From UBA10133 sp964528565 (lineage in GTDB: Bacteria; Patescibacteriota; Microgenomatia; UBA1400; MFAQ01), in assembly GCA_964528565.1 (NCBI GenBank), contig CAZGSP010000032.1, forward strand, positions 1 through 6,716: a DNA stretch of 6,716 nucleotides. The letters run 5' to 3'. Positions 5,131-6,716 of the stretch are shown piece by piece (position 1 is the first letter of the stretch; every line of letters starts with the position of its first letter). The notes under the pieces were generated by a model, which saw only the letters and a program-made list of their open reading frames with translations, was not told the origin of the DNA and did not search any database. The translations under genes were made by a program, and so were the position numbers.

Positions 5131-5202
5131 TTCCCAAAACACACAGGATGAATCTCACTTTCTAAGTATCTTTTAATCAATTATCTACCCCAATTTTTTC
5201 TT
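5131..5202 (+). promoter_or_regulatory. C-rich, G-poor rho leader, possible autoregulatory Rho-loading site
   Basis: These 72 bases contain 18 C and only 4 G and show no strong hairpin, which is the composition of rut sites where Rho loads. Rho controls its own mRNA this way in other bacteria, so autoregulation is a reasonable inference. No Shine-Dalgarno site is seen before the ATG; the last bases are pyrimidine-rich (CAATTTTTTCTT). Confidence 0.4.
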
Positions 5203-6693
5203 ATGGCCACAAAAGCCAAAACAACTGTTAGTAGGTCGAAGGATGAGGTCAAGAAGGTGATCCCCAAGCTTGAAGAGGTGGATACCGCTCCTAAAACAAA
5301 GGAGGAGGTTTCTGCGCCCGAAGAGGTAGCGGAGCCTATCCAAGAGGAGGTTGTTCTTTCCAAGCCGGAAACGGAAACCGTACCGGTCAAAACAGTCGAA
5401 GAAGCTCAAAACAAACCCTATGTAGTGCCGCCTTCTCCAAATGCTTCCGTACAGCCTGTAAGATCGTTTGTACGGCCTGTTTTGGCAGCCAGAGTACCTT
5501 TTCAGCCCAGATTCGGTCCGGCACGACCTGTGTATCAGAGACCGGCTCCGGAACCGGTCATTACCGAAGAGGTGTCCGGAATACTGGAAATGCAGGGAGC
5601 CGACGGTAGAGGAGTCTTGCGTCAAGGCTTCCGGCCCGGTGAAAATGATGTTTTGATCCCCTCCATGGTCAGCAGGCTGTCCAAGCTCCGGGCGGGAGAC
5701 GTGGTGACAGGGCTCGCGCGACGCCCCAAAGAGACCGAACCTTACTGGACCATGATCCAAGTAACCAAAGTAAACGGTGAAGAGCCGGCCAAGATGTTTG
5801 ACCGTTTTAAGTTTGACAAAGGGACTCCGATCTATCCATTTGAGAAATTGAAGCTGGAAACAGGCAAAGAAATATTGTCGACCAGGCTCATTGATCTGTG
5901 TGCTCCGATCGGAAGAGGGCAGAGAGGTTTGATCGTGTCCCCGCCAAAAGCGGGTAAAACCACGGTGATCAAAGAGATCGCCAGTGGTATAGCCTCCAAT
6001 TACCCCGAGATCCACCTGATGGCGGTCCTTGTGGGTGAACGTCCGGAAGAAGTAACCGATATCAGCCGGCACATTTTGGCAGTGACGAAAGATAGCGCGA
6101 TGCCCGGAGAAACCGCGGCCAGCAACTTTGACGAGAAAGCCGAGGAACAGACCCGGGTGGCGGAGATGGCTCTGGAAAGAGCCAAACGCTTGGTGGAAAT
6201 GGGGAAAGATGTAGTGATCCTGCTGGACTCGGTGACCCGTTTGGCGCGTGCCTACAACTTGGCGATCCCTACTTCCGGAAGAACTCTGTCGGGAGGCTTT
6301 GATCCGGCCGCTTTGTATCCACCGAAAAAATTCTTTGGAGCCGCCCGTAAGATTGAGGGTGGAGGAAGTTTGACCATTATCGGAACGGCTTTGACCGATA
6401 CCGGAAGCAGAATGGACGATCTGGTTTACGAGGAGTTCAAGGGGACGGGAAACATGGAACTGCACCTGGACCGACGCCTGGCCGAACGCAGGATCTATCC
6501 GGCAATCGATGTGATGAAGTCAGGAACCCGCCGGGATGATCTGCTTTTTGACTCGATGGAGTACCAGAGCATCGTGCTGATGCGCCGGATGCTCGACATG
6601 CTGGGTGACAACGAGAGAACTGAAGTTCTTATCGGAAGACTGGCCAGGACCAAATCGAATAAGGAGTTTTTAGCTTCGTTGAAGGAAGGTTAA
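5203..6693 (+). CDS. rho: Transcription termination factor Rho with atypical N-terminus
   Basis: Rho is a hexameric RNA-dependent ATPase that loads on nascent RNA and releases RNA polymerase. The motor domain (about 225-496) is complete: Walker A SPPKAGKTT (246-254, Lys252), catalytic Glu279 in VGERPEEVT, Walker B VVILLDSVTRLARAY with Asp342, the Q-loop area TLSGGFDPAAL, and FKGTGNMELHLDRRLAERR leading to SGTRRDDLL. The protein is 496 residues against 419 in E. coli. Residues 1-120 are predicted disordered, first Glu/Lys/Val-rich, then Arg/Pro-rich from about 84 to 118, and replace the usual Rho N-terminal helical domain. The cold-shock-like RNA-binding domain (about 121-195) lacks the normal aromatic contacts, and about eight extra residues lie before NFDE. 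The start is the only sensible ATG after the promoter. Identity is certain; altered RNA choice is inference. Confidence 0.97.
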   Translation: MATKAKTTVSRSKDEVKKVIPKLEEVDTAPKTKEEVSAPEEVAEPIQEEVVLSKPETETVPVKTVEEAQNKPYVVPPSPNASVQPVRSFVRPVLAARVPFQPRFGPARPVYQRPAPEPVITEEVSGILEMQGADGRGVLRQGFRPGENDVLIPSMVSRLSKLRAGDVVTGLARRPKETEPYWTMIQVTKVNGEEPAKMFDRFKFDKGTPIYPFEKLKLETGKEILSTRLIDLCAPIGRGQRGLIVSPPKAGKTTVIKEIASGIASNYPEIHLMAVLVGERPEEVTDISRHILAVTKDSAMPGETAASNFDEKAEEQTRVAEMALERAKRLVEMGKDVVILLDSVTRLARAYNLAIPTSGRTLSGGFDPAALYPPKKFFGAARKIEGGGSLTIIGTALTDTGSRMDDLVYEEFKGTGNMELHLDRRLAERRIYPAIDVMKSGTRRDDLLFDSMEYQSIVLMRRMLDMLGDNERTEVLIGRLARTKSNKEFLASLKEG

Positions 6694-6716
6694 GAGAATT
6701 TCTAATTGACCTAAAG

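Larger units (their letters stand above)
4570..5202. other. Long intergenic region without a convincing protein gene
   Basis: No frame of useful length is present on either strand between the terminator at 4538-4568 and the rho start. The region holds, in order, 9-base direct repeats of ACTAGTTTG (4595-4603 and 4674-4682), the promoter at 4640-4669, the candidate RNA, an unassigned stretch 5017-5082 with the palindrome ATGTACAT (5030-5037), the rho promoter and the rho leader. A 22-codon frame at 4711-4779 lies within the long stem and is considered doubtful. Confidence 0.7.

Noticed and set aside
5185..6465. Long minus-strand frame opposite rho (426 codons)
   Set aside because: It is fully antisense to a conserved rho gene, its product is low-complexity and resembles no family, and it has no ribosome binding site. 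It is a by-product of rho codon composition.
1..6716. CRISPR array, insertion sequence, tRNA or rRNA genes
   Set aside because: No regularly spaced repeats, transposase frame with terminal inverted repeats, tRNA cloverleaf or rRNA core sequence was seen.

Overview
The window is bacterial. It carries a Rho termination factor, a sortase, a LysM/L,D-transpeptidase lipoprotein, several orphan membrane or helical proteins, and one 673-base stretch without a gene. All frames read with the standard bacterial code. Short dense genes, orphan small membrane proteins, a heavily modified Rho, and sortase plus L,D-transpeptidase in a monoderm-like envelope suggest the Candidate Phyla Radiation (Patescibacteria, perhaps Microgenomates). 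This assignment is an inference from gene style, not from a phylogenetic marker.

Layout. Positions 1-91 hold extreme G/C homopolymer runs, including a terminator for the gene to the right. The minus strand from 868 to 92 encodes the secreted L,D-transpeptidase. A small two-helix membrane protein follows on the minus strand (1266/1236 to 979), with its own promoter and terminator. A divergent plus-strand promoter drives a two-gene unit of unrecognised helical proteins (1380-2390 and 2403-2936). This unit meets a minus-strand unit head-on at a shared bidirectional terminator (2960-2981). The minus unit is sortase (3982-3314) followed by a small two-helix membrane protein (3278-2988). The sortase promoter sits back-to-back with the promoter of a four-helix membrane protein (4095-4529), which ends in a classic terminator.

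From 4570 to 5202 there is no convincing protein gene. It contains a near-consensus promoter (TTGACA, 18 nt, TACAAT) followed by about 340 bases rich in inverted repeats. One is a 21-position stem enclosing two further hairpins. This is the best candidate in the window for an undescribed structured RNA; I could not match it to tmRNA, RNase P RNA, SRP RNA, 6S RNA or a riboswitch class by eye. A second strong promoter at 5083-5110 then starts the rho transcript with a C-rich, G-poor leader.

The rho gene (5203-6693) has an intact motor domain. Its N-terminal domain is replaced by a disordered acidic-then-basic extension, its primary RNA-binding fold lacks the usual aromatic residues, and it has a short insertion near the catalytic region. 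The two wall enzymes (L,D-transpeptidase and sortase) share the layout of membrane anchor, Pro/Thr/Ser-rich spacer and extracytoplasmic catalytic domain.
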